From contig JAIVFJ010000081.1 in the NCBI GenBank assembly GCA_025765615.1, positions 1 to 64,000 of the forward strand: a stretch of 64,000 nucleotides of DNA. Reading direction: 5' to 3'. The translations under genes were made by a program, and so were the position numbers. Source of the stretch: Zopfochytrium polystomum (lineage: Eukaryota > Chytridiomycota > Chytridiomycetes > Chytridiales > Chytridiaceae). Numbering within the stretch: position 1 is the stretch's first letter; the number at the start of each line of letters is the position of its first letter. The notes beneath the pieces were generated by a model. The model did not search any database. It was not told the origin of the DNA and was given only the letters and a program-made list of their open reading frames with translations. Below, one piece after another: positions 45,435 to 55,300 of the stretch.

Positions 45435-47389
45435 GTTTTTACAGGGAACTGTGTTGTCCCCAATGCTGTTCAATGTTGCCATCAACTCGCTGCCTGAGGC
45501 GCTCTCCAGGGTGCCCCACAGCCAGTTGCAATGTGGTGGATTGAAGATCAACTCTCTGCTGTTTGCTGATGACTCTGCAGTGTTTGCAAGGAGCAAGGCT
45601 GTCCTTCAAAAAATGCTTGATGAAGTCCACAACTGGTCCCAGAGGCGGGGCATGACCTTTGCAGCACAGAAATGTGTTGTTGTTTCCAAGACACGAAACT
45701 TGAGATTGCAGATGAATGGGGTGGTGCTCCCTCAGGAGAAGACTACACTGCAGTTGGGACTTGTGCGTGATTGCAACGGCATCGACTTTGAGACGTCTCT
45801 GCAGATGAGGGTGAAGAAGACAGAGAAGATGCGTCAGTTTCTGAAATCTCGAGGGTTCAATGGCTGGGGATTCCGGCCTGTGAATGCGTACAGGGTGTAC
45901 ATGTGCTTTCTGCGGCCCATGCTGGAGTATGGGTTTGCACTGAGGCCAAATTCAGAGGCCTTCTTGGGGCCTGCCCAGAAGGTCCAGGACATATGTGTTT
46001 GCGCCAGACTCTATCTTTTGGGAAAACATCCAGCACTGTGGCAATGCATCTGATTTTTGGAGTGGTGCCGATGGTTGCACGCAACAAGATGTTGAACGCG
46101 AGATATTTCTACAGACTGCACCACACTCAGGACCAGAGAAACACCACCGCACACATGTACAGGCACATGGCTGAGCGGGGGAGGCGGGCTCCTTCAGGAT
46201 CCCTCACCAGGCTCACTCTGTTCACACCGGATGTGGATCTATATTTTGGGTCAGTGCCACGGAAGGCCTTGGCACAGATTCCGTTTGTCAGACACAGGAC
46301 TTATCCATATGACCTTGAAGTTACCAGATCTGAGCCCAAGAACATTGATGCTGTCGCTATGCAGAAGATGCACACTGTGTCACTTGAGAATTATAAGGAA
46401 AAGGCCAACTTGACTGGAGTGGCGGCACCCCTGGTGGTCCCTCCTCACCGGGGGCCCTGCCAGGTGGTTCGTTCTGGTGCAATGTTTAACAGGAGGTGGT
46501 TGAGATGCCTTGTGGCTTGGATGGGTGGCCGTGTTGCCTATCACCAGAAGTGCACGAAGTGTGATGCTGAGCTGGACAGGAACCATGCCTTGGAGTGTTC
46601 AGGTGAGCGCCGCCTCCTCGAGGCAGACCACCCTGAGTGCGTCCCAAGCCTGGAGCAGGCGAGGAGGAACATCACAGTGCTGGATCTGCTGCTGCAGACT
46701 CTGACTTTCTGGGCACCATACACAGCCAATGATGCAGATAAGATCCCTCAGGAGACGAGGGTTGCTTCAAAGAAACTGGGGATGAAGCTTGCTAGGCTGA
46801 TTGCAAAGATTCGAGTGGAATGCGCTGGAATGAGGGACTTTGTGGATGCTTCAGAGACCACAGCAGAACAGGAGGCAGATTATTTGATGGAAGCAGGGAC
46901 AGTGGATGATAGGAGGGCGGATCTGAGGACTCGCACGCAGATGGCGCAGGTGCGGCGGCAAGCTAGGGAAGCCCTGCGTGCGCAATGGGATCCAGTGCGC
47001 AACAAGGGGTTTAGGGAATCGAGGAACAGGTGGCTGGCTAAGGAGACTCAGGGAGTGACGGGGAAGCCGGACAGCTCCGGGTGGGTTGACTCTGATACAG
47101 AGAGTGGAGCTTCAGTGGGAGGTGGATGAGTGTCTGTTTCTGTGGCCTCATCATTTGTTCTCTATTTGTTTTTTGTTGTGTTGACTTTTTGATATTGAGC
47201 TGTTGTCTGGTTTAAGGTTGTTTTGGCCTCTTTGTCTTTCTTCTTCTTTGGCTTTCTCTCACTTGTGCCCCCTCTGACCTCTTGGACCTTTCTTCCTTCA
47301 AACGCATGTACTTTTTTTAACTTTCAAGCTGCAGATTCCTCACCCTCGGGTTGGAGCGAATAATACACTATTGAAAATTAGGGTTAGGG
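45435..47389 (+). mobile_element. LINE array unit 4, 5'-truncated copy
   Basis: Starts inside the reverse transcriptase (TTTTTACAGGGAACTGTG) right at the SINE end and continues through ORF2, 3' UTR and TTAGGGTTAGGG (47378-47389). Its ORF2 keeps AAG and CGA where units 2 and 3 have TAG and TGA stops, but a 2-bp insertion near 45995 breaks the frame. Confidence 0.85.
45451..47129 (+). pseudogene. LINE ORF2 C-terminal half (unit 4)
   Basis: Two overlapping frames (45451-46053, then 45903-47129) together cover the FADD active site (LLFADDSAVFARS), the thumb, the Cys/His cluster KCTKCDAELDRNHALEC and the true C-terminus ending DSDTESGASVGGG. The end at 47129 shows that the shorter frames in units 2 and 3 are truncated by nonsense changes. 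Confidence 0.85.
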
Positions 47390-47798
47390 CCGGCCTGTGT
47401 AGGACAGTGGTTAAGTCGGCTGACCTGCACAGTGGTGGGCCCGGGTTCGATTCCCAGAAGGACGAAACAGGGAATTGCCGAAGTAAAAACCACCCGATAA
47501 GGACACCCTGGCCACCGGCAAAGGATGCCCCCTGGTGGTTAGTCTGGGCTAGGAAACTAGTCCAGGCGAGGTAGCACAAGTAACGGGAAGGTACCTTGGT
47601 GGTACTGGGCCGTCGCGGTTAAGTTGAGTGATGTCCCCAATGACGCTCCCCGAAAGGACAGCTAAGGGAGGCTATACTGACCAGCGTGACTGATGAGAGC
47701 GGCTACCGGTGTGCTAAGCATGCTCAAGGTTTCACGGTGCCTAGAAAATAAGTGGCCCTAAGGTGCGGGGGCGAGGGTTCGACTCCCTCCTAGGTACG
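47390..47798 (+). mobile_element. tRNA-derived SINE, copy 3 (different tRNA head)
   Basis: Again starts right after TTAGGGTTAGGG, but with a different head (CCGGCCTGTGTAGGACAGTGGTTAAG; B box GGTTCGATTCC). The body and end match copies 1 and 2 (GATAAGGACACCC, CAAGTAACGGGAAGGTACC, CTGATGAGAGCGGCTACCGG, final CTCCCTCCTAGGTACG). Same SINE superfamily with a swapped head. Confidence 0.8.
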
Positions 47799-48265
47799 CG
47801 GATCGGGTGGCGCCTCGCGGCGCCACCCCTCGCGCTCCAAGTTGGGGCGGCGCCTCGCGGCGCCACCCAGTTCGGTTGGGACGGCGCCTTGCGGCGTCAC
47901 CCAGTTCGGTTGGGGCGGCGCCTCGCGGCGCCTCCCCTCGCATTTCGGCTGGGGTGGCGCTGCGAGGCGCCACCCTTCGTGCTTCGGTTCTTTCACGTCG
48001 GTTGGGTTGGCGCCGTGCGCCACCCCCTGCACTTCAGATTGGACGGCGGCTGGCGGCGCCATCGTTCGCATCTCGGTTGGGGTGGCGTCCCGTGGCGCCA
48101 CCCCTCGGACTCCGGATGGGCGGCGCCTTGCGGCGCTGCCTGTTTCGGCTGGCGGCGCCTTGCGGCGCCGCCCTTCGCTTCGGATGGGGCAGTGCCCTGC
48201 GCACCGCCCCGCAGTTCCTCAGTTGCGGGCATCGCCTTAGGGCGCCGCCCCTCACACTTCAGTTG
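47799..48265. repeat. Degenerate minisatellite of GGCGCC palindromes
   Basis: About a dozen units of 30-45 bp of the form TTCGGTTGGGGCGGCGCC-TCGC-GGCGCCACCC, each with an inverted GGCGCC pair able to form a hairpin. It starts at the end of SINE copy 3 and fades into TTCGCTTTC-rich sequence to about 48540. Confidence 0.85.
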
Positions 48266-48748
48266 GGTTTCATTTTTCCGTTCTTCGCTTTCTTTCATTG
48301 CTTCCTCTTTGAACTTCGCTTTCTCTTCGCTTTTCTGCCTTTTCTTCGCATTTTGTTTTCCCCTTCGATTTATGGGCTTTCCTTTGAGTCTCGTTATCCT
48401 CTGCTTTGTTTTTCCGTCTTTTGCTTCTGACTTCGCATCCTCTTCGATCTTCGCTTTCTTCGATCCCTGCTTCCTCTTTGCTCCTTCGCTCTCTCTTCGC
48501 ATTCTGCCTTCCTCTTCGATTTATGCTTTTGTTTCTTCGAACTGTCCCCCCTCAGTGAGGGGGTCCTACGCATTCCCACCCCCCCAAAAACAGTTGTAGT
48601 AGATAATAAATTTCTTGAGGAATTAGGGTCAGGGTAGGAAAACTTTGCAATTTTCGGGGGTGGTGGGTGGTGGCAGCTGCGAGGCTGCCGCTGCCTTTGA
48701 CGGCAGTGGTGAGTGGTGTGGAGTCTCCACTGCCGGCGTGCAGCAGGA

Positions 48749-48798
48749 GTGATCTCATACCCTTTTATGAGGCATTACATCATGGTAGCAGGTGGTAG
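48749..48798. repeat. 50-bp repeat, right copy
   Basis: Matches 31831-31880 with one or two differences (CTTTTATGAGG against CTTTAATGAGG), same orientation. The two copies bracket the whole LINE/SINE array. Confidence 0.75.
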
Positions 48799-48960
48799 GG
48801 CTTGTTAGCTCTGTCATCATCTTGTTAACTCTGTCCATCTGGGCTTAGCACTTCTCCCACAGAAGTGTTTCAGTCCTAAGTCATTTCAAAAAGTGAGGAG
48901 CCATTGGCCAGGCATAGTAGGACTTTGCAGTTCTGCTCAGTCTGTCAACTAGCATGTCTC

Positions 48961-49014
48961 AAACTTGGCACCTTCCCAATTGAAGGGAGTGCTCCAACCA
49001 CTGAGAAATGGAGC
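48961..49014 (-). repeat. Antisense tRNA-like fragment
   Basis: On the minus strand GGCTCCATTTCTCAGTGGTT-GGAGCAC has an A-box shape (CTCAGTGGTTGG); the B-box position reads GTTTGAGAC, which is weak. Probably a decayed SINE head rather than a functional tRNA. Confidence 0.3.
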
Positions 49015-49942
49015 CTTGTATCAGCAATTAGAATCAGGACTGAGTCTTTCGGTCTGCAACATCGCCAATAATAAATAATAATAGTAGAGCTCAGAGGCAG
49101 ACAGACAGAGCCAGTCAGAGGCTGTATTGAAACCCAATAAATAATAAGGGAGTGGGAATCCAAGCCTGGTCACGTTTTGCCAGCAAAACGTGGATTGAGA
49201 CAGGGTGGTAATCCTCACAATTACCAGTTAAAAAGTGGGTATACACTTAATTTATTTGAGGTCACAGGCTTGACAACCTGTCGTCCTCACATGTGGGGCA
49301 CTATGCATGTTGGTAAAACCCAACGAACCAGCTGAAAGATTTCGTTGGGCTGGATTGTCTATGGGTTGTGCTGCTGTGGAGATGGAGGTAATACACTACT
49401 GAAGGTGGTGGTGGTGGGAGGTTGATCTTGGCTTCTGTCAGTCTTGTGTTTGTCTTTATACAAAACTGTTACAAGGACCATCACTTGCAAAATGCTGCAA
49501 GTCATCCTTGCAGAGCAGTATCAGGTCAAAGCTCCTGCACACTGCTTACACCAAAAGACCCAAGACTAACAGTTCGTTCAACATTTAGTGGAAAGTATGT
49601 CAAGGAGAATCAAGGCTGTTATCAAAACAAAGGGGGTTCCACAATTTGTTGCGGTAGCAGCTCCTTAGACACATTTTACTCTTGCTTGTTTTTTTTTTTT
49701 TTTTTTGGATCTGCGAATAAAGGGGTTTGAACTCAACACAACTTTTTAATTTTGCCAAGTGCCTGTCATCATGGACTCAAATCACTCAACCATGCAGCAG
49801 CCATTGTCCAGGACAGCAGTTTGAACCCACAGCATTTTTTCGTTCACACTGTAAGCAGACCTCTTTAGTTTTACATTTTTAATAGTGGGATTCCTGTGCA
49901 CGTAAGCAATCGCTGTCCCATTAATCATAATTGGCAGACTGT

Positions 49943-52068
49943 TCAGTCCCAATCGCTGTCCGTGCCTGTTTTAAAATCGAGTTTTAAGTCACAGGCAGGA
50001 GCCGAACACAACTACACCACGCACACAAACACACCACCACTCTCACCCTCGCTGGACGCATCGCTGTCGCTCTCAATCTCTGCTCGCCGCCGCATTAAAA
50101 TTGCTGCGACTCCGGAAAGGCCGCCGTACCGTGCCGCGGCCGCTCGCTGAGCCCGTTCGCGAGCAACAAGTGACTCGACGCGCCGGAGCTGGAACTGCAG
50201 TATTGCGTAAGTGGATGCAGTGAATTCGAGAGAGGCCGTCAAGTAAGCGCGCATGCGATGGCGTTTGGTTAGGGGTGAGGAGCGGGACCAACTTTAAAAA
50301 CTCACACAAACCTTGCCACTGCGAATTTCACTCAGCACAGCCAGCTTGCCACTACTGGTCGGAGCGGGCGCATCAACCGTCCCGAACGCCGTGGCACGGA
50401 TGCTGTTCGACCGGACCCGCTCAACTGAAGCAACCGTCGCCCGCGCCGCAACCAGAACATCTGCGGATGTCGTCATCATTGAGGGCGGCGGCGGTGGAGG
50501 TGGAGGTGGAGGTGGAAGCGGAGGTCCAAGTGCTGTTGGCGATGCCCCAAGCATCGTTACTGTCGTGCTTGGAGGCATTGTCGCATTGGTGGTCAACGAA
50601 CAGGGGTGTGGCGGTAGTGGCGGAGGCGGTGGGGGCGGTGCAGGGGGAGGCAAGGACGGCGTGGTGGACTGTTGTGCAGTGGCATATTGCACACCAGTCG
50701 GGGTCCCCGCTGGTCGAGCTCCTCCACCAGCGCTGAGTCCTGTGCGCTCCTCGCTCTGGCGTGGCTGGTACGCCCCTACCGCTTGTCCTGCTAAAAACTT
50801 CCCTGAGCGATTAGGACCGTCCGACTCGCCCAATGGACGGCCAGCTGGTTCCGCCGTCGAAAGCTGTTGAAATTGTCGAATTGGTTGTGCGGGTGTTTGC
50901 TGTGGCGCAGGCACGGATGTGCACATACTTTCTGTTTCTCGTCGGGGCAAGGACTGCTCTTGTGTGCGAGCTAGCAGAGGTGGTCGTGGCGAAGGCAGAG
51001 CGATACTGCTCGCATAATCTTTTGTAGCTTGCTCTTGCTCCCCTATTTCTTGCTGACAGCGCCCAGCGTGGCGACGCTACAAACAAACTCAACTTTTGCT
51101 TTGCGATAGTTCATTTTGCCGAACTTTGGACTTGCCTTGATCTTTCCCCCAATGCTTGTTGCGCCACGGGTGCGTCTCCTTTCGATCTTTTTCGCAGATC
51201 TCTCGTCCTGCATCATTCGGCTCCATTCTTCCACAAAAAAACCTGGATTCGAAAATAGCTGTCGTTTTCGGGCCAAAAGATACAGCGGTTAAAACAAGAG
51301 TGGGTTTGTCTCTCCGTAGTTGAATAATGGTGTGTCATTGCAATGTCTCGTAATGCAGCAGACCTTCTTCCCAGACTGTCCATCGGTCCGAAGTTTGTCC
51401 AGCCTGCCAAGGTCAGGAGCTTTCTCACACAGCTCGTAGGCCATCTTGACTCCAGCAGAATCGGTTTCTCGCGTGAATAGATTGTTAACTTGCGGGAGCC
51501 TAGGGATATGTTCTTTGTACACATATGACTATCCGCAGAAGTTACACGATCAAAGTTTGTACGCACCTGCGGCTAAAGGCGCGAAAGTGACGCTGGGCTC
51601 GATAATGTACGCAATGATCGTGCGAATTCGAGACTCTAGACGAAATATGCGGTCGCATGTATCTTGGACCTCCGTTCCAAGATCTATGGTCAACTCTTAG
51701 GTTGCCAAATCGCCGTTAGTAAAGTTCCAGTTACCTCCTCCAAGAGATTTCGCACTTGCAGCCACCTCGGCCAGCTGCGCTACCAGGCGTGTTAATTGAA
51801 GGAGTGACTTCTGTAAAGGCCAAAGAGGGGCGGGGTTCAGATTGGAAAACATCACTTCCCTTTATAATTTGCATAGGTTTCGAACCTGGTGCATTGCAGC
51901 GATGGCGCCCACGGTCTTCCCACCAGCAGCTGCCGTGGCGGCATGCGTGCGGTCACTTGCGGCTGCGGCCGCTGCAACCGCTGTTGCGGCTAGTATCTGT
52001 CCGAGCCGCCTGTCCGCTTGTGTTGGAAGAGGGGGCGGGGCCGCCACTCGGTGGTGTGAAATGAACAT
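49943..52068 (-). CDS. SCAR: SCAR/WAVE protein (Arp2/3 activator)
   Basis: Eight exons: 52068-51886, 51810-51735, 51683-51567, 51512-51364, 51258-51094, 51052-50312, 50194-50047 and 49965-49943. All phases agree; 533 residues. Introns are 41-117 nt. The N-terminal SCAR homology domain is LLQLTRLVAQLAEVAASAKS, then DTCDRIFRLESRIRTI and AYELCEKAPDL; GKK|LFSNPGFFVEEW is restored by splicing. Two polyproline tracts lie at ~367 and ~406-420. The VCA end is complete: WH2 LAVLSEIRSGK|FQLRRV, connector GVAAILMRRRAE, and acidic tail TDSDWD on a 7-codon last exon. SCAR, inside the five-subunit WAVE complex, activates Arp2/3 downstream of Rac. It is absent from Dikarya and kept in chytrids with crawling cells. 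It lies just downstream of the formin gene on the same strand. Confidence 0.93.
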
Positions 52069-52187
52069 GTTGGCGTCACTCCGCCAAAAATTATAATATT
52101 TTTTTTCTTTTGTTTTACGACAATCTCAATTGAAAAGGGCAACTCCTGACAGGGCGGTTCCCCCAAAGAGTGACGACGGACGCGAGC

Positions 52188-52189
<2 letters not shown>

Positions 52190-52261
<72 letters not shown>

Positions 52262-52275
52262 GAGAGAGAGGAGAG

Positions 52276-52312
<37 letters not shown>
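52190..52312. repeat. (GA)n/(CT)n microsatellite
   Basis: GAGA tract of ~120 bp with GAGGA and GAGC interruptions. It lies between the formin 3' end and the SCAR start. On the minus strand it stays open in the formin frame as a Ser-Leu repeat, which is probably not translated. Confidence 0.9.
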
Positions 52313-52314
<2 letters not shown>

Positions 52315-52399
52315 ATTAGAACAGATGAAGAGGAAAGAAGGAATAAGGAAAAATGAAAAGTCGCCCGAATTCGAATGGAGTATGTTTCGCGTGAAAAAG

Positions 52400-55300
52400 T
52401 AATTAAAGTATCCGAGCCTCCAAGGAATGGCGGCGGCGCGTTTGATTTCAGCAAACAGACCCTTTCGGCTTGCTCATCATCCGAGCTCGTCGCGACTGCA
52501 TCAGCTTCGTCAGCCAGCGCAGCCAGATCTTCGGCCGTTAAGCTGGGTAGTACGGACAGTCGCTGCACCATTTCGCGAACTTCAGCCTCGCGCGTATGGA
52601 GGAGCTGGCGCCTTGAAGCCGATCGGTGCATGCGTTCTTTTTCGTCGGGAGTTGCTCGATCTACAACATCATCTGCCGTTTCAGATTTACTTGAATCTGA
52701 TGTCTCCTTGCCATTATTCGACAGAGAAGACGAGGGCGACGAAGGAATTGGAAGAACGCCGCCGTCTTTGCTTGTTCGAGATGACGTTGGTGAAGGAAGA
52801 GCAGCTGCGCTGTCTTGGCTAACAGACAGTGCGCCGGGCGCTGGCTGATTAGTTTCGGTCGGGTTCTTGTCCAGTTGCACGCTTTCCTGGGAAGAATCCA
52901 GGATGGCACTCGCTCGGCGAGAGCGTGCTTGTTGGGCTGCTTCCCTTCTTTGTCGGCGGAGATCCTCCTCAATCCGCTTCCGGTTTTGCTTCACAGCCTC
53001 TTCAAAAGCTTGAAAGAATAGATCCAGAGCTGTAAACAAGTGGACGGGTGGTTTTTTCGACGTTGCCCCGTTCACTTTAGAGGGATTTTGCAGCAGTTCC
53101 GTGACCGTGATATAATCTGATAAATCTTCACCAAAGTACAAGGCGGTTTGCGCCCAGTCCTCAGCAAAGTCTATGAACTGGGTTCTGAGGGTCGAAAGCG
53201 ACTCGGTCGCATGAAGCAAGAACGGTTCGAGTCGCGACTTAAAAACTGAGTCTCTCGCCTCATTTTGAGGATCCCAAATGTAACGGGCATTCTTCACGTT
53301 TGAGAGGGCTTCTTCCACTGCGGCAAGCTGACCAGCCAGCTCACGAACATCGAAGTGCCGAGCTTGCTTAATTGCTGCAAATGTTGCTCCGATGTCTAAG
53401 ACATTTGGTCGACTTTGCTGAACCATGTCAACTAAAAACGTCATCAAGCTCCATTTGCCGTCAGCGCTTTTGACATCTTTCAATCGTGCAAGACCATCAA
53501 CTTTGAAGCCCAAGGCGCGTGCTTCTCTTCCCATCCACGGTCTGTAAGAGGAGTTTCCAGCGCCATACTCGTAATTGGTTAGATTTCCGAGCTCGAGCAC
53601 TGTTCTTAATAGCATTTTCAAGTCATCAGATGATCGCAGAACTCTACAAACTCCAGTCATAATGGCCAGTTTCGACGAAACATCGGCTGTTTCTGAGATC
53701 AGTTGTTGCTTCAAAATTACTGCGGATAGCCGCTGGGGCAGATCATGAATTTCCAAACATTCCAGCATAAACGATTCAGCCGGAGCCAGCGGGGGGTGAC
53801 GCTTCTACACTGCTTGTCGCTTCATTCTTCGATTTGGCGACATGCCGCTCAAGAACTGAGACCTCTTCCGGCGTCGGTAGCAGAGCCTGAATGGCCAGAA
53901 AGTCGTCCGCCGACAGCAATGTATCATCCATCTCGCTTATTTGACGCGTTATATCCTTGTTTGTTAAATTTCGACGAGTGTATCTGGACAGGGTTATAGC
54001 AACATTATTTGCACGGCGCAAATCGAGCAGAGTGGTCAACTGTGCCCTGCAATAGAAGCAGTCAGCCCAAAAATGCTGAGACGTAAACCTACTTTAGAAC
54101 CATCCTTGGGCCCTTCTTTGTTTGTGAACCAGGTACAACACAAAAAAGCTCTAAAAAAATTTTTAGGAGATTACGACCCCAAGACAGTATTCGAACGCAA
54201 GGACGAACCTTCGAAACGCTTAACGTCCAGAGCAATATCATCCCCGTTCTCTTTTTCACTATTCAGTCCACTCGAGCTCCCATTCTCCTTCGACCAAACC
54301 GTATTACGCTTTACATCTCGAATCTCGTCCCAATGCAGCCTAGCTCGAGCACGCAACCTGTTTGGATCTACGGGTGCAAACGGAGGTGGTCGAGACCCTC
54401 CAGGCGGTGGTGGAGCTACCGGGCCGCCAGATGGCGGAGGTGGCGGCGGTGGCGGCGGTGGAGGAGGGGGTGGCGGAAGTGGAGGGAGCGGCGGTGCAGT
54501 TTGTGGTGCAATTGGCGGTGCAGGTGGCGACGGTGGGGCTGTTGGGGGTGATTGTGGCGGCGGAAAAAGAGAGCGGTGAGAAATATCGGCAGAGGGTAAG
54601 TATGAAGGTGCTTCGCTTTCATATTCTGACGAGTTGAGTCCACTAATTTTTATGGCTGTGTCATCATCGCCCATAGTTTGCCCATTGTGATCAGCTTCAT
54701 TCAAAGTAGCCTCAGAATTCTTCGAAGCAGCTCCCAACACCATTCGATGAGTGTCGATAGTAGGATGGTAAGCAGGTCTACGCGGTGAGCGGGGGGATAG
54801 AAAATTAGGCGTCACGGTGCGGTAAGGAGCCTGTGGTTGAGTGGGATTGGGAACAACTCCTCCACCGGCGGTTTGGGAAGTAGTGGCAGAAGGTTGTTCC
54901 ACAGAGGCCATAAACTCTCGCCTTCGCTCCAAAGAGATCGCGGGCTCGGCTACTGTGATGTTGTCAGCTACCATCTCGCTAACTCTATATGGACCTTCCA
55001 TGGCCAGTCGCCTTGTCCGGAGCTGAGTCAGCAGTTCTTCTAGTGGATTCCCCCCACCTGCCCTGCTTCTGCCAGTGGATGAAGATCGACTTCGATCAGA
55101 AGCAAATGATCTCGACGAAGTCATGGACGCAGATGGGGACGTTGGCAGCTGCGCATCTCCTTGGAATCGCGAAACTGAGTCAAATCCGTCGGTATCAGAT
55201 ATCTTTCGACCTTCTTTCGATCGTTCGAGAAGAGATTCAAGCCGTTTGATACTAGCGCTTAGATCAGTGGGTCCTTGCCTCGGTAGTTCCGACTGCTGGG

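Larger units (their letters stand above)
48266..49942. other. Repeat-rich region without a gene
   Basis: Pyrimidine-rich TTCGCTTTC sequence is followed at 48622 by AATTAGGGTCAGGG, a degenerate form of the LINE junction repeat. Then come the right copy of the 50-bp repeat, an antisense tRNA-like fragment, and a T-run at 49690-49706. No coding frame is supported. Confidence 0.5.
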
